Assembly (NCBI GenBank): GCA_944367045.1
Contig: CALVWI010000012.1
Coordinates: 1 to 64,000 of the forward strand
DNA: 64,000 bases
DNA from: an uncultured Clostridia bacterium
GTDB lineage: Bacteria; Bacillota; Clostridia; Christensenellales; Borkfalkiaceae
Direction: 5' to 3'
Position numbers and translations under genes: made by a program. The notes beneath the pieces are model-generated. The model did not search any database. It was not told the DNA's origin and worked only from the letters and a program-made list of their open reading frames with translations. Below, piece after piece: positions 51,337 to 59,290 of the stretch. The first letter of the stretch is position 1; each line of letters opens with the position of its first letter.

Positions 51337-51370
51337 GGGGCGCGCCGCGGCTTCTGCCGCGGCGCGCCCC
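51337..51370. terminator. Perfect 15-bp GC-rich hairpin after natB
   Basis: GGGGCGCGCCGCGGC and its exact complement with a TTCT loop, 14 nt beyond the ABC permease stop. Without a T tract. Confidence 0.6.
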
Positions 51371-51383
51371 GCCATATTTTAAG

Positions 51384-52541
51384 TTACTTTCCGAACATGA
51401 TGCGTTCGCTTGAGAGCATCTTTGCCGTGAGGAAGATGAAGAGCGCGGTGAATGCGAGGTTGACGGCGATGGAGATGAGCCCCATCACGAGCGCCGCCCC
51501 GTCCTCTAAGATGCGCTGAATGGCGACGACTGTGCCGAGCACGGGGATACAGCACACCCAATCGCCGATGCCGGATACGAACGTCGAGACGAGCGAGAGC
51601 ACCATGACGACGATCATGATGACGCCCGAATAGGAGGACGCCTCCTTCACCGACTTCGCATATGTCGAGATGACGGTCATCGCCGAGACGATGAGTGGCA
51701 CGATGGAAACGATGAGGCCGAGAAGGAGCAGATAGTCGCCGAACGCGTACTCGACGAACACGCCGCCGAGCTCCATTCCCATGAGCTGCGGCATACTCAG
51801 GGCTATCCCTAAGAAGCTCGAGAGCGCGCCGATCGCCGCGATACACGAGAGCGGAATGACCTTGCCGAGGGCGATGTCCGAACGGCGCACCGAGGTGACA
51901 AGAATGGTCGCGAGCGTGCCCCGCTCCTTCTCCCCCGCCACCGATTCGAGCGTGATGCTCATGCAGGACGAGAAGATGAGCGTGACGACGAGGAAGGGCA
52001 AGAGCCCGCCGAGGACGGACATGATGACTTCGGACGTCGACGAGAAGTCGTACTGCGCGTCTCCGAGGTTGACGTCGAACGCGTTGGAGATGCTCCCCTC
52101 GTAGGCGGAAAGGAGCGACGTCGCCGCCGTGTAGAAGGCGGAACTCGTATCATCCGCCGAACGGTAGAAGATCTCCACCTGCGGCGCGGGCAGGCCGCTT
52201 GAAGGGTCGTAGGAAGCGACTGCGTTGTCGAAGTCCTCGGAGAAGGAGATGAGCGCGGTGACGTTTCCCTGTTTGACCTCCTCGAGCGCGGCGTCCTTAT
52301 CGTCGGTGTGCGTCAGGGTGAGTTCCTCGCCGAAGGTGGTCTCAAAGAGCGCCTCGACGGCGGCGGACTCTCCTAAGACGAGGACGTTGTAGTCGTGCGT
52401 CTGCGGCCTGTCCCAGATGAGTCCGCCCATCAGCGAGTAGATGAGATAGATGAGAACACCCGGCAAAATGAGCGTGATGATGAGCTTGGGGTCGCCGAAG
52501 AAGCGGCGGAATTCCTTTTGAATGAGCGCCTTGAGTTTCAT
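51384..52541 (-). CDS. ABC-2 type transporter permease (NatB-like)
   Basis: A 385-aa membrane subunit. One N-terminal transmembrane helix (about 20-41) is followed by a large outer domain (about 45-180) and five to six C-terminal helices. The cytoplasmic coupling segment AGEKERGTLATILVTSVRRSDIALGK is typical of NatB/YhaP-like exporters. Its start overlaps the ATPase stop by 4 nt. It probably exports a peptide or ion; in Bacillus NatAB is linked to sodium efflux, but the substrate here is unknown. Confidence 0.9.
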   Translation of the reverse strand: MKLKALIQKEFRRFFGDPKLIITLILPGVLIYLIYSLMGGLIWDRPQTHDYNVLVLGESAAVEALFETTFGEELTLTHTDDKDAALEEVKQGNVTALISFSEDFDNAVASYDPSSGLPAPQVEIFYRSADDTSSAFYTAATSLLSAYEGSISNAFDVNLGDAQYDFSSTSEVIMSVLGGLLPFLVVTLIFSSCMSITLESVAGEKERGTLATILVTSVRRSDIALGKVIPLSCIAAIGALSSFLGIALSMPQLMGMELGGVFVEYAFGDYLLLLGLIVSIVPLIVSAMTVISTYAKSVKEASSYSGVIMIVVMVLSLVSTFVSGIGDWVCCIPVLGTVVAIQRILEDGAALVMGLISIAVNLAFTALFIFLTAKMLSSERIMFGK

Positions 52542-53320
52542 ACCGTCTCCCCCTTGATGCCCTCGTAAATTTCAAAGAACTTGTCCTCAATGGACTTGCC
52601 TTCGCAGAGTTCTTCGAGCGTGCCCTCCGCCGCCATGCGACCGTCGATGATGATGCCCACGCGGTCGCACAGTTTTTCGACGAGCGAAAAGATGTGCGTC
52701 GAGAGAAGGATGCTCTTCCCCATCGCCTTGAGTTCGAGAAGGAAGTCGGTGACGACTTTGGCGGTGAGGACGTCGAGGCCGTTGGTCGGCTCGTCGAAGA
52801 TGACGACTTCGGGGTCGTGCACGATGGCGACGACGAGCGACACCTTTTGCAGCATGCCCGTCGAGAGGTCACTCACCTTGACCTCCGCAAAACGGTCGAT
52901 GCCGAAGCGCGCAAAGAGCTCTTCCTTTCGCTCGGCGAGCATCGCCTTGTCCACGCCGTGCATCGCGCCGAAAAAGTCAAAGAGATAGCTCGGGGTAAAG
53001 AATCCCTCGAGCTTCAACTCACTTGTCATAAAGCCTATTTTGTCGCGCACCTTCTCGCCCTCTTTGAGAACAGAACACCCACCGACGAAGGCGTCGCCCG
53101 CGTCGGGTCTGATGAGGGTGGAGAGGATGCGGAGGGTGGTCGTCTTGCCCGCGCCGTTGGGCCCGAGCAGGCCGTAAATTTCCCCGCGGTAGGCGGAGAA
53201 GGAGAGGCCGTCGACAGCCACCTTGAGCTTTTGGGAAGTCTTTTCGATCTTCCGCTGCTTTTCGGAGAGCGTGAAGGTCTTTCTGAGCCCCTCCGCCTTC
53301 ACAATGGCAGTTTCTTCCAT
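52538..53320 (-). CDS. ABC transporter ATP-binding protein (NatA-like)
   Basis: A 260-aa ATPase with Walker A GLLGPNGAGKTTTLRIL, a signature in the form LSTGMLQKVSLV instead of LSGGQ (common in NatA relatives), and Walker B VVIFDEPTNGLD. An extra ~25 residues before the Walker domain (LSEKQRKIEKTSQKLKV) match the YhaQ/NatA group. It lies 9 nt after sdpI and is coupled to the permease downstream. Confidence 0.93.
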   Translation of the reverse strand: MEETAIVKAEGLRKTFTLSEKQRKIEKTSQKLKVAVDGLSFSAYRGEIYGLLGPNGAGKTTTLRILSTLIRPDAGDAFVGGCSVLKEGEKVRDKIGFMTSELKLEGFFTPSYLFDFFGAMHGVDKAMLAERKEELFARFGIDRFAEVKVSDLSTGMLQKVSLVVAIVHDPEVVIFDEPTNGLDVLTAKVVTDFLLELKAMGKSILLSTHIFSLVEKLCDRVGIIIDGRMAAEGTLEELCEGKSIEDKFFEIYEGIKGETV

Positions 53321-53329
53321 AAATACTCC

Positions 53330-54016
53330 TTAGTTTTTGTCTGTATCGGAAACGTCCTCAGCGGGAGCGGTCTTCGCAATGCGGGCCGTGTAGATGAGCG
53401 ATGCGGCGACGACAATGACAAGGAGCGCCAAGAGCACGATGAGGGCGATGTAGTCGAGTTTCAGGCAGGAGAAGAGGATCGCGGAGATGCCGCTCAAAAC
53501 CCCTGCAAGAAAGAAGAGCATGCCCGAGAAGCGGTTGGCTTTCTCCCAGACGTAGTCGCTTGAAAGCGTCGCCTTGGTGCGGAGGCCGAACCACTTGTTT
53601 CTCTTTGCGACGGGCATATAGTTCCCGAGCACCATGATGAGAATGGAAATGGGCAGAAGAACGATGGCGGCGAAGGGAAAGCCGAGTTTGTCGCCGAGCT
53701 CCAATCCCATGGCGGCGAAGGCGAAGAACACCCAGCCGAGGACGGCGAGCACCGCTCCCACCGCGACGAGCACGATGTTGATGACGCGGGCGTGTTTGAA
53801 CTCCTTGAGGGCAGTCAGCCAGAGCCCCGCCGAGACGAGCGCCGCGGCGGCGGGCAGGGAGATGAACACCCAGGGACTGCCGAGGCGGTCGACGACGCCC
53901 TCGAAGTTGAAGTGGACGGCAACTTCTTGGGGGAGCAGCGCAATGCCCACGGCAAAGGCGATGAGGCTCAAAAGCGAGAGCACCGTGTAGAGGATGGCCG
54001 TTTTGAGATGGTTCAT
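53330..54016 (-). CDS. sdpI: SdpI-family membrane protein (DUF1648)
   Basis: A 228-aa protein with about six transmembrane helices. The N-terminal DUF1648 part has LPQEVAVHFNFEGVVDRLGS. The C-terminal SdpI signature is GNYMPVAKRNKWFGLRTKATL followed by VWEKANRFSG. In Bacillus, SdpI gives immunity to the SdpC cannibalism toxin and sequesters the repressor SdpR. Here no sdpABC toxin genes are near; instead the gene is followed by an ABC exporter. A role in sensing or resisting membrane-active peptides is inference. Confidence 0.9.
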   Translation of the reverse strand: MNHLKTAILYTVLSLLSLIAFAVGIALLPQEVAVHFNFEGVVDRLGSPWVFISLPAAAALVSAGLWLTALKEFKHARVINIVLVAVGAVLAVLGWVFFAFAAMGLELGDKLGFPFAAIVLLPISILIMVLGNYMPVAKRNKWFGLRTKATLSSDYVWEKANRFSGMLFFLAGVLSGISAILFSCLKLDYIALIVLLALLVIVVAASLIYTARIAKTAPAEDVSDTDKN

Positions 54017-54026
54017 ATACTTCTCC

Positions 54027-54302
54027 TTAATGGCGTTTTTTATCCGATCGGTCGAGAAGGGAGGAAAGAGAGCGCATCATGTCCTCGATGACCGTCGTGT
54101 TGAGGTGATAGACGATGGTCTGCGCGCGGCGCTCGCCCGTGATGAGGCCGCACTCCTTGAGGACGGCGATATGGTGCGAGACGGTCGCCGCCGAGAGGGA
54201 AAATTGGTCGGCAAGCTCCCCCGCCGTGTGCGGACGCAATTTCAGGAGGTCCAGAATTTCCCGCCGCGTCTTATCCGCCAGCGCTTCCCATACGTTCTTC
54301 AT
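54027..54302 (-). CDS. sdpR: ArsR/SdpR-family repressor
   Basis: A 91-aa winged-helix regulator: ALADKTRREILDLL, recognition region LSAATVSHHIAVLKECGLI, wing RRAQTIVYHLN. No metal-binding ELCVC motif is present, which fits the SdpR branch rather than metal sensors. It is the first gene of sdpR-sdpI-natA-natB and probably represses its own promoter. The spacing to sdpI is 10 nt. Confidence 0.93.
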   Translation of the reverse strand: MKNVWEALADKTRREILDLLKLRPHTAGELADQFSLSAATVSHHIAVLKECGLITGERRAQTIVYHLNTTVIEDMMRSLSSLLDRSDKKRH

Positions 54303-54337
54303 CCCGACCTCTTTGTCTTTCGAATTTCATCAAAATA

Positions 54338-54366
54338 AGCGTACCATACATTTCGACATTTGTCAA
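54338..54366 (-). promoter_or_regulatory. Promoter of the sdpR operon
   Basis: TTGACA (54361-54366), 17 nt, TACGCT (54338-54343) on the minus strand. Three TTTCGA words (near 54319, 54351 and 54387) flank and overlap it and are candidate SdpR sites. Confidence 0.7.
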
Positions 54367-54469
54367 CCCCTCATCTGCATTTTATTTCGACGAATTTCTA
54401 AATAGCGATGTAGACGTGAATTTCTTTACCATGAGCATAAATAAACACCTCTCTTCTTCGTTATTGCTA

Positions 54470-54498
54470 TTGACAAAACCTATATACTATGGTATGAT
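54470..54498 (+). promoter_or_regulatory. Promoter of the sulfite reductase/ABC importer operon
   Basis: TTGACA (54470-54475), 17 nt, TATGAT (54493-54498). A GATAACAG direct repeat lies in the short leader. Confidence 0.85.
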
Positions 54499-54533
54499 AG
54501 CGGCGAATCTATGATAACAGGAGATAACAGAAT

Positions 54534-55472
54534 ATGAACTACGACCCCGCGAAGTTTCCGAAGTGTACGGTCCCCGCGGCGGAAGTCACGCGGCTTAAGG
54601 CCCTCGGCTTTCTGCGCGACAAGACGACCGCCGACTGCTTCAATGTGCGCGTCATCACGGTGAACGGCAAAATTACGTCCGAAGAGATGGCGGTCATCTC
54701 GGAGGCCGCGAAAAAGTTCGGCGACGGCGAGATCGCCATGACTGTGCGTTTAACCTGCGAAATTCAGCGCGTCCCCTATGCGAGCGCGGATGCCCTCATG
54801 GCATTTTTGAAGGAGCACGGCCTCGAGACGGGCGGCACGGGCGCGAAGGTCCGCCCCGTCACCTCCTGCAAGGGCACGACCTGCCAGTACGGCCTCATCG
54901 ACACGTTCGCCCTCTCCAAGAAGCTCCATACCCTGTTCTACGAGGGATACAGAAGCGTTGCGCTCCCCCACAAGTTCAAGATCGCAGTCGGCGGCTGCCC
55001 CAACAACTGCGTCAAGCCCGACCTCAACGACATCGGCATCATCGGCCAACGTACCCCCGTTCCCCTCTCCGACAAGTGCAGGGGGTGCAACATCTGTGTC
55101 AAGGAGTGCCCCATTCATTCGGCGACCCTCGTCGACAAGAAATTCGTGCATGACCCTTCGACCTGCAACAACTGCGGCAGGTGCGTGAAGGCGTGCCCGT
55201 TCGGCGCCATCGACTGTGTGGACGGCTACAAGGTCTACATCGGCGGCAGATGGGGCAAGCGCGTCGCGCAAGGGAAGGCTTTGAGCGTCCTCCTTCACTC
55301 CGAGGAAGAAGTTATCAAGATGGTGGAAAAGGCCATCCTCTTCTTCAAGGCGTACGGCACGAAGGGCGAACGCTTTGCAGACGTCGTCAACCGCATCGGG
55401 TTCGAGGAGACCGAACACATTCTCCTCGCCGACGATCTGCTCCAAAAGAAGGATGAAATACTTTCAAAATAA
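54534..55472 (+). CDS. Siroheme-type sulfite/nitrite reductase fused to a ferredoxin domain
   Basis: A 312-aa protein. The N-terminal ferredoxin-like half-domain (residues about 30-95) is followed by the coupled siroheme/[4Fe-4S] ligands: C112 and C117 (SCKGTTCQYGLIDT), C155 and C159 (GGCPNNCVKPDLND). Two [4Fe-4S] clusters come next, C182-C192 (CRGCNICVKEC) and C211-C221 (CNNCGRCVKAC). A C-terminal sulfite-reductase-like segment (YKVYIGGRWGKR) closes the protein. It resembles AsrC-like and small clostridial sulfite reductases. It probably reduces sulfite, or possibly nitrite, in the cytosol with ferredoxin; AsrA and AsrB are absent here. AGGAGATAACAGAAT precedes the ATG. It overlaps the next gene by 20 nt. 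Confidence 0.87.
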   Translation: MNYDPAKFPKCTVPAAEVTRLKALGFLRDKTTADCFNVRVITVNGKITSEEMAVISEAAKKFGDGEIAMTVRLTCEIQRVPYASADALMAFLKEHGLETGGTGAKVRPVTSCKGTTCQYGLIDTFALSKKLHTLFYEGYRSVALPHKFKIAVGGCPNNCVKPDLNDIGIIGQRTPVPLSDKCRGCNICVKECPIHSATLVDKKFVHDPSTCNNCGRCVKACPFGAIDCVDGYKVYIGGRWGKRVAQGKALSVLLHSEEEVIKMVEKAILFFKAYGTKGERFADVVNRIGFEETEHILLADDLLQKKDEILSK

Positions 55473-56442
55473 ATTTATTGCAGCTTTGACCCTCGCGGCC
55501 GTCGGCGCCCTCTCTCTGGGGACGCTCTTCGACTGCACCCAAAATCAGGACGACCCCATTGATGTTCCCCAAGACCCCTCCGGCTATTCCGTGAGCTTCA
55601 CGGACAGCACGGGGAAGGAGTTCACCCTCATGGAGGAACCCAAGCGCGTCGCGGTGCTCTTCTCCTCGTTTGCGGAACTTTGGCAGCTCGCGGGAGGCGA
55701 GGTCGCCGTCACCGTGGGCGAGAGCGTGGAGCGCGGGTTCGTTCCCGACGGCACCCCTCTCGTCGACGACGGCGCGGGCAAGAAGATCGATTTGGAGCGG
55801 CTTCTCATCGAAGAGCCCGACCTCGTCATCTGCTCGGGCGACATCGCGGCGCAGGCAGAGACCGCCGAGACCTTAAATTCGCTTTCGATCCCCGCGGCGC
55901 AGTTTGTCGTGGAGAGCTTTTCAGACTATCTCAATGTGCTTGAGACATTCACCGACATCACGGGAGATAAGGAGGCCTACGAGACATACGGCACGGCGCA
56001 GAAGGCGGAGATCGACCAAATTCTTGAGGAGAACCGATTCGAGGGCATCGACATCCTCTTTATCCGCGCGGGTTCTTCGGCGCGCTCGGTGAAGGCGAAG
56101 ACTTCGGAGGACCACTTCGCCGCGGAGATGCTCAAGGAGCTGGGCACGCGCAACATCGCGGACGACTCCCTCATCGCGGACGCCGTCGTCTCGGACACCC
56201 TCTCCATTGAGTATATTCTTCAGGAGGACCCCGACTACATCTTCTTCACGGCGATGGGCGACGAGGCGGCCTCGCAGAGTTTCGTCTCTGAAATGCTCCA
56301 AGAGGACGCGTGGAAGGAACTTACTGCCGTAAGATGCGAGAACTACAGCTATCTTTCCAAAGAGCTCTTCCATTTCAAACCCAACGGACGGTGGGCGGAG
56401 GCCTATCAGACGCTCGTCGACCTTCTCAAAGGTATTACATGA
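55453..56442 (+). CDS. Metal-chelate/corrinoid-type substrate-binding protein
   Basis: A 329-aa exported solute-binding protein of the BtuF/FecB/FhuD fold. A signal-like N-terminus (KYFQNKFIAALTLAAVGALS) leads to an unusual Cys context, TLFDC, at about residue 28. The Asp before Cys departs from a normal lipobox, so lipid anchoring is uncertain. The domain starts at YSVSFTDSTGKEFTL with PKRVAVLFSSFAELWQLAGG, IDLERLLIEEPDLVICSG, and ends NGRWAEAYQTLVDLL. The ATG at 55453 lies inside the reductase gene and directly abuts AAGAAGG, so the exact start is not certain. The ligand could be heme, siroheme, a corrinoid or a siderophore. Confidence 0.85.
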   Translation: MKYFQNKFIAALTLAAVGALSLGTLFDCTQNQDDPIDVPQDPSGYSVSFTDSTGKEFTLMEEPKRVAVLFSSFAELWQLAGGEVAVTVGESVERGFVPDGTPLVDDGAGKKIDLERLLIEEPDLVICSGDIAAQAETAETLNSLSIPAAQFVVESFSDYLNVLETFTDITGDKEAYETYGTAQKAEIDQILEENRFEGIDILFIRAGSSARSVKAKTSEDHFAAEMLKELGTRNIADDSLIADAVVSDTLSIEYILQEDPDYIFFTAMGDEAASQSFVSEMLQEDAWKELTAVRCENYSYLSKELFHFKPNGRWAEAYQTLVDLLKGIT

Positions 56443-57431
56443 CGACAAAAAAACGAAACTTCATCGTCTTTTTCGGCGCGGCGGCGCTCCTTCTTGCCGC
56501 CGCCTTTTTTTCGTTGCGGTTCGGCAGCGTCGCCCTCACCCCCGACGAGTTCTGGGGCGGCATGTTCTTCCGCGAGGGCTATAAGACGTACACCGCCATC
56601 TTCTACTCCTCGCGGCTTCCGAGAACGCTGGGAGCCATTCTCGCCGGCATCGCCTTTTCGCAGGCGGGCACGCTCCTGCAGCGGGTGACGGACAACCCCC
56701 TCGCCTCGCCGAGCATCCTCGGCATCAATGCGGGCGCGGGATTTGCGGTGCTCCTGATGCTCGTGTGCTTCCCCCTCGCCTACGGGGCGCTCCCCCTCGC
56801 CGCGTTCGTCGGGGCGATCGTTGCGACCTTCCTCATTTTAGGCGTGGCGCGGTCGGCGGGCATGAGCCGCGTCGTCATCGTGCTTGCGGGCGTGGCCCTC
56901 TCGGCGCTCTTTCAGGCGGGTATCTCCTTTCTCTCCGTCGTCGATCCCGATGCGCTCGCGTCCTACGTCGACTTCTCGGTGGGCGGGCTCCACGGCGTGA
57001 CGACAGACGATCTGATCGTCCCCGCCGTCATCATCGTCGTGTGCCTTGCGGTGAGCCAGCTGCTCTCGCGGAAACTCGCGCTCTTCTGCCTCGGCGATAC
57101 CCTCGCGCAGAGCCTCGGCGTGTCGGTGAAACGAGTGCGGCTCATAAGCCTCATCGCGGCGGCGGCATCTGCGGCGGCGGCCGTCTCCTTTACGGGCCTC
57201 ATCGGGTTCGTCGGGCTCATCGTGCCCCACTGTGCACGCTCGCTCACGAAGGGCAACATGCGCGGGGAACTGTGTCTTGCGCCCATTCTCGGGGCGACGC
57301 TGCTGCTCCTCGCAGACCTCCTCGCCCGCACGCTCTTCGCCCCGACGGAGATCCCCGTGGGCGTATTCACGGCGCTTTTGGGCGTGCCCTTCTTCCTGGC
57401 GCTCGTTTTAAGGAGGAAGAGCCATGTTTGA
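56439..57431 (+). CDS. FecCD/BtuC-family ABC importer permease
   Basis: A 330-aa membrane subunit with about nine to ten helices. Family motifs are RLPRTLGAILAGIAFSQAGTLLQ, NPLASPSILGINAGAGFAV, and GLIGFVGLIVPHCARSL. The ATG overlaps the binding-protein stop (ATGA) with AAAGG upstream. The longer upstream frame is an artefact. It forms the channel through which the chelate passes. Confidence 0.95.
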   Translation: MTTKKRNFIVFFGAAALLLAAAFFSLRFGSVALTPDEFWGGMFFREGYKTYTAIFYSSRLPRTLGAILAGIAFSQAGTLLQRVTDNPLASPSILGINAGAGFAVLLMLVCFPLAYGALPLAAFVGAIVATFLILGVARSAGMSRVVIVLAGVALSALFQAGISFLSVVDPDALASYVDFSVGGLHGVTTDDLIVPAVIIVVCLAVSQLLSRKLALFCLGDTLAQSLGVSVKRVRLISLIAAAASAAAAVSFTGLIGFVGLIVPHCARSLTKGNMRGELCLAPILGATLLLLADLLARTLFAPTEIPVGVFTALLGVPFFLALVLRRKSHV

Positions 57432-58149
57432 AGTCTCCCTCTCGGCCGCCTACGGTAAGCGCAAGATCTTGGACGAGGTGCAATTCTCCCTCCCGAGCGG
57501 CGTCACCGCGCTCCTGGGGCGCAACGGCTGCGGGAAGTCGACGCTCTTAAATTGCATCGCGGGCGCGCTCCCCTGCAAGGGCAGCATGAAATTAGAGGGC
57601 GAAGAACTCACCGCCCTTCCCGCGCGGGAGCGGGCAAAGCGCATCGGCATCCTCCCGCAGATCTTGCCCTCGCCCGATTTGCCTGCCGAGGAAGTCGTCT
57701 CCTTCGGGAGAAGCCCCTTCTCGACGCGGCTTTCGAAGGACGAGAAGGAGAACGTCCTCTCCGTCATGCGAAAGCTCGGCATCGAGGAGCTTCGGGAGCG
57801 GCGGGTCTCCACGCTCTCGGGCGGCGAGCGGCAGAAGGTGTTCTTTGCGATGCTGCTCGTGCAGGACGCGCCCTTGATGCTTCTCGACGAGCCGACGACG
57901 TACATGGATCTCCCCTTCAAGAGCGTGTTCTTCGGCGTCCTGAAGGAACTCGCAGAAAAGGGCAAGACGGTGATGCTCGTCTCGCACGACCTTTCGGACG
58001 GAATTCAGACGGCGGAGAATGTGCTTTTGTTGGAGGACGGCCATATCTCCTTTGCGGGAACGCGGGAGAAGTGCCTTGAAGAGGAAATCGTCGAGCACGC
58101 GTTCGGCGCAAAACGGTATGAGACGGAGGAAATCGTCTTATTCCGCTGA
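57424..58149 (+). CDS. ABC importer ATP-binding protein (FecE/BtuD-like)
   Basis: A 241-aa ATPase with Walker A LLGRNGCGKSTLLN, the segment FGRSPF, signature LSGGERQKVFFAML, Walker B LMLLDEPTTYMDL and H-loop VSHDLSDGI. GGAGGAAGAGCC precedes the ATG, which lies 8 nt inside the permease gene. Last gene of the reductase-importer operon, followed by a strong hairpin. Confidence 0.95.
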   Translation: MFEVSLSAAYGKRKILDEVQFSLPSGVTALLGRNGCGKSTLLNCIAGALPCKGSMKLEGEELTALPARERAKRIGILPQILPSPDLPAEEVVSFGRSPFSTRLSKDEKENVLSVMRKLGIEELRERRVSTLSGGERQKVFFAMLLVQDAPLMLLDEPTTYMDLPFKSVFFGVLKELAEKGKTVMLVSHDLSDGIQTAENVLLLEDGHISFAGTREKCLEEEIVEHAFGAKRYETEEIVLFR

Positions 58150-58167
58150 CGATATGGATACAATGAT

Positions 58168-58211
58168 AAAAGCCGCCCGCCGCGGGAAAATTCCCGCGGC
58201 GGGCGGCTTTT
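58168..58211. terminator. Bidirectional terminator between the importer operon and galM
   Basis: A perfect stem of about 20 bp (AAAAGCCGCCCGCCGCGGG and complement), A's on one side and T's on the other. Confidence 0.93.
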
Positions 58212-58231
58212 ACATCAAAACAGACCTTCGC

Positions 58232-59266
58232 TTACGCCTCGAACTTGTAGGCGGCGGTGAAGGAATACACCTCGCCGGGAGCGAGGAAGGAGCTCCCCTT
58301 CGCTGCATACTCGGGCACATTGACGTTGTTGGGGATACACTGCGTCTCGAGGCAGAAGCCTGCGCGCTTGCCGTAGTAGATGGACTTGCCCTGCTGGTGA
58401 AGGCCGTTGCCCGCATAGAACTGCACAGCGGGCATATCGGTGTAGCACGTCATCTGAATTCCCGTCTTGGGGCTCTTGGCGACGGCGTACTTCACGTACT
58501 CCCCGCACTTGTTCTTGAGGACGTGGCAGTGGTCGTAGCCGTTGCCCTGCTTCAGATCGACGTCGTCCGCCTCGATGTCGCGGCCGATGGGCTTCATCAC
58601 GTTGAAGTCGAAGGGCGTGCCCTTGACGGCGCGGAAGCCGCCCACGGGGATCATCGTGGGGTTGGTGGGCGTGATCTCATCGCAGTCGATCCAGAGCTCG
58701 TTGTCGAGGATAGAGCCGTCCGCCTCGCCGCTCAAATTGAAATAGGAGTGATTGGTGAGGTTGATGGCCGTCTTCTTGTCCGTCGTCGCGTGGTAAGCGA
58801 TCTTAAGCTCGCCGTCCTTGAAGGTGTAGGTGACGGTGACCGCAAGGTTGCCGGGGTAGTTCTCCTCGCCGTCGGGAGAGGTGTAGGAGAGCTTGAGGGC
58901 ATCGCCGTCAATTTCGTGCGCCCAGATCTTCTTGTTGAAGCCCACTTTGCCGCCGTGGAGGTGGTTGCCGCGGTCGTTGCAATACAGCTCGTAGAGCTTG
59001 CCGTCGATCACGAGCTTGCCCTCGCCGATGCGGTTGCCGAAGCGCCCGATGAGCGCGCCGAGATAGCCGCCGTTCGTCTCGTAGCCTGCAACGTCGTTGT
59101 AGCCGAGGATGACGTCGACGGGGTTGCCGTCCTTGTCGGGGACGACGATGCTCTGCACGATGCCGCCATAGTTTAAGATGGTCGCACGGCGAGCGCCGTC
59201 CTCGAAGGTGAACGCCAGAACTTCTCTGCCGTCCGCCGTCTTGCCAAATACCTTTGAAGTGATCAT
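58232..59266 (-). CDS. galM: Aldose 1-epimerase (mutarotase)
   Basis: A 344-aa enzyme interconverting alpha and beta anomers of galactose/glucose ahead of galactokinase. Conserved segments are NYGGIVQSIVVPDKDG, GRFGNRIGEG, NNLHGG-like RGNHLHGGKVGF, and catalytic His in TNHSYFNLSG. A C-terminal Glu lies in FLAPGEVYSFT. CGGAGGGAACTT precedes the ATG, 24 nt after galK, so the two are co-transcribed. Confidence 0.95.
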   Translation of the reverse strand: MITSKVFGKTADGREVLAFTFEDGARRATILNYGGIVQSIVVPDKDGNPVDVILGYNDVAGYETNGGYLGALIGRFGNRIGEGKLVIDGKLYELYCNDRGNHLHGGKVGFNKKIWAHEIDGDALKLSYTSPDGEENYPGNLAVTVTYTFKDGELKIAYHATTDKKTAINLTNHSYFNLSGEADGSILDNELWIDCDEITPTNPTMIPVGGFRAVKGTPFDFNVMKPIGRDIEADDVDLKQGNGYDHCHVLKNKCGEYVKYAVAKSPKTGIQMTCYTDMPAVQFYAGNGLHQQGKSIYYGKRAGFCLETQCIPNNVNVPEYAAKGSSFLAPGEVYSFTAAYKFEA

Positions 59267-59290
59267 AAGTTCCCTCCGATCAATGATTTT

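Noticed and set aside
53330..54302. Complete Sdp toxin system
   Set aside because: Only the regulator and immunity-like genes are present; no SdpA, SdpB or SdpC-like gene flanks them.
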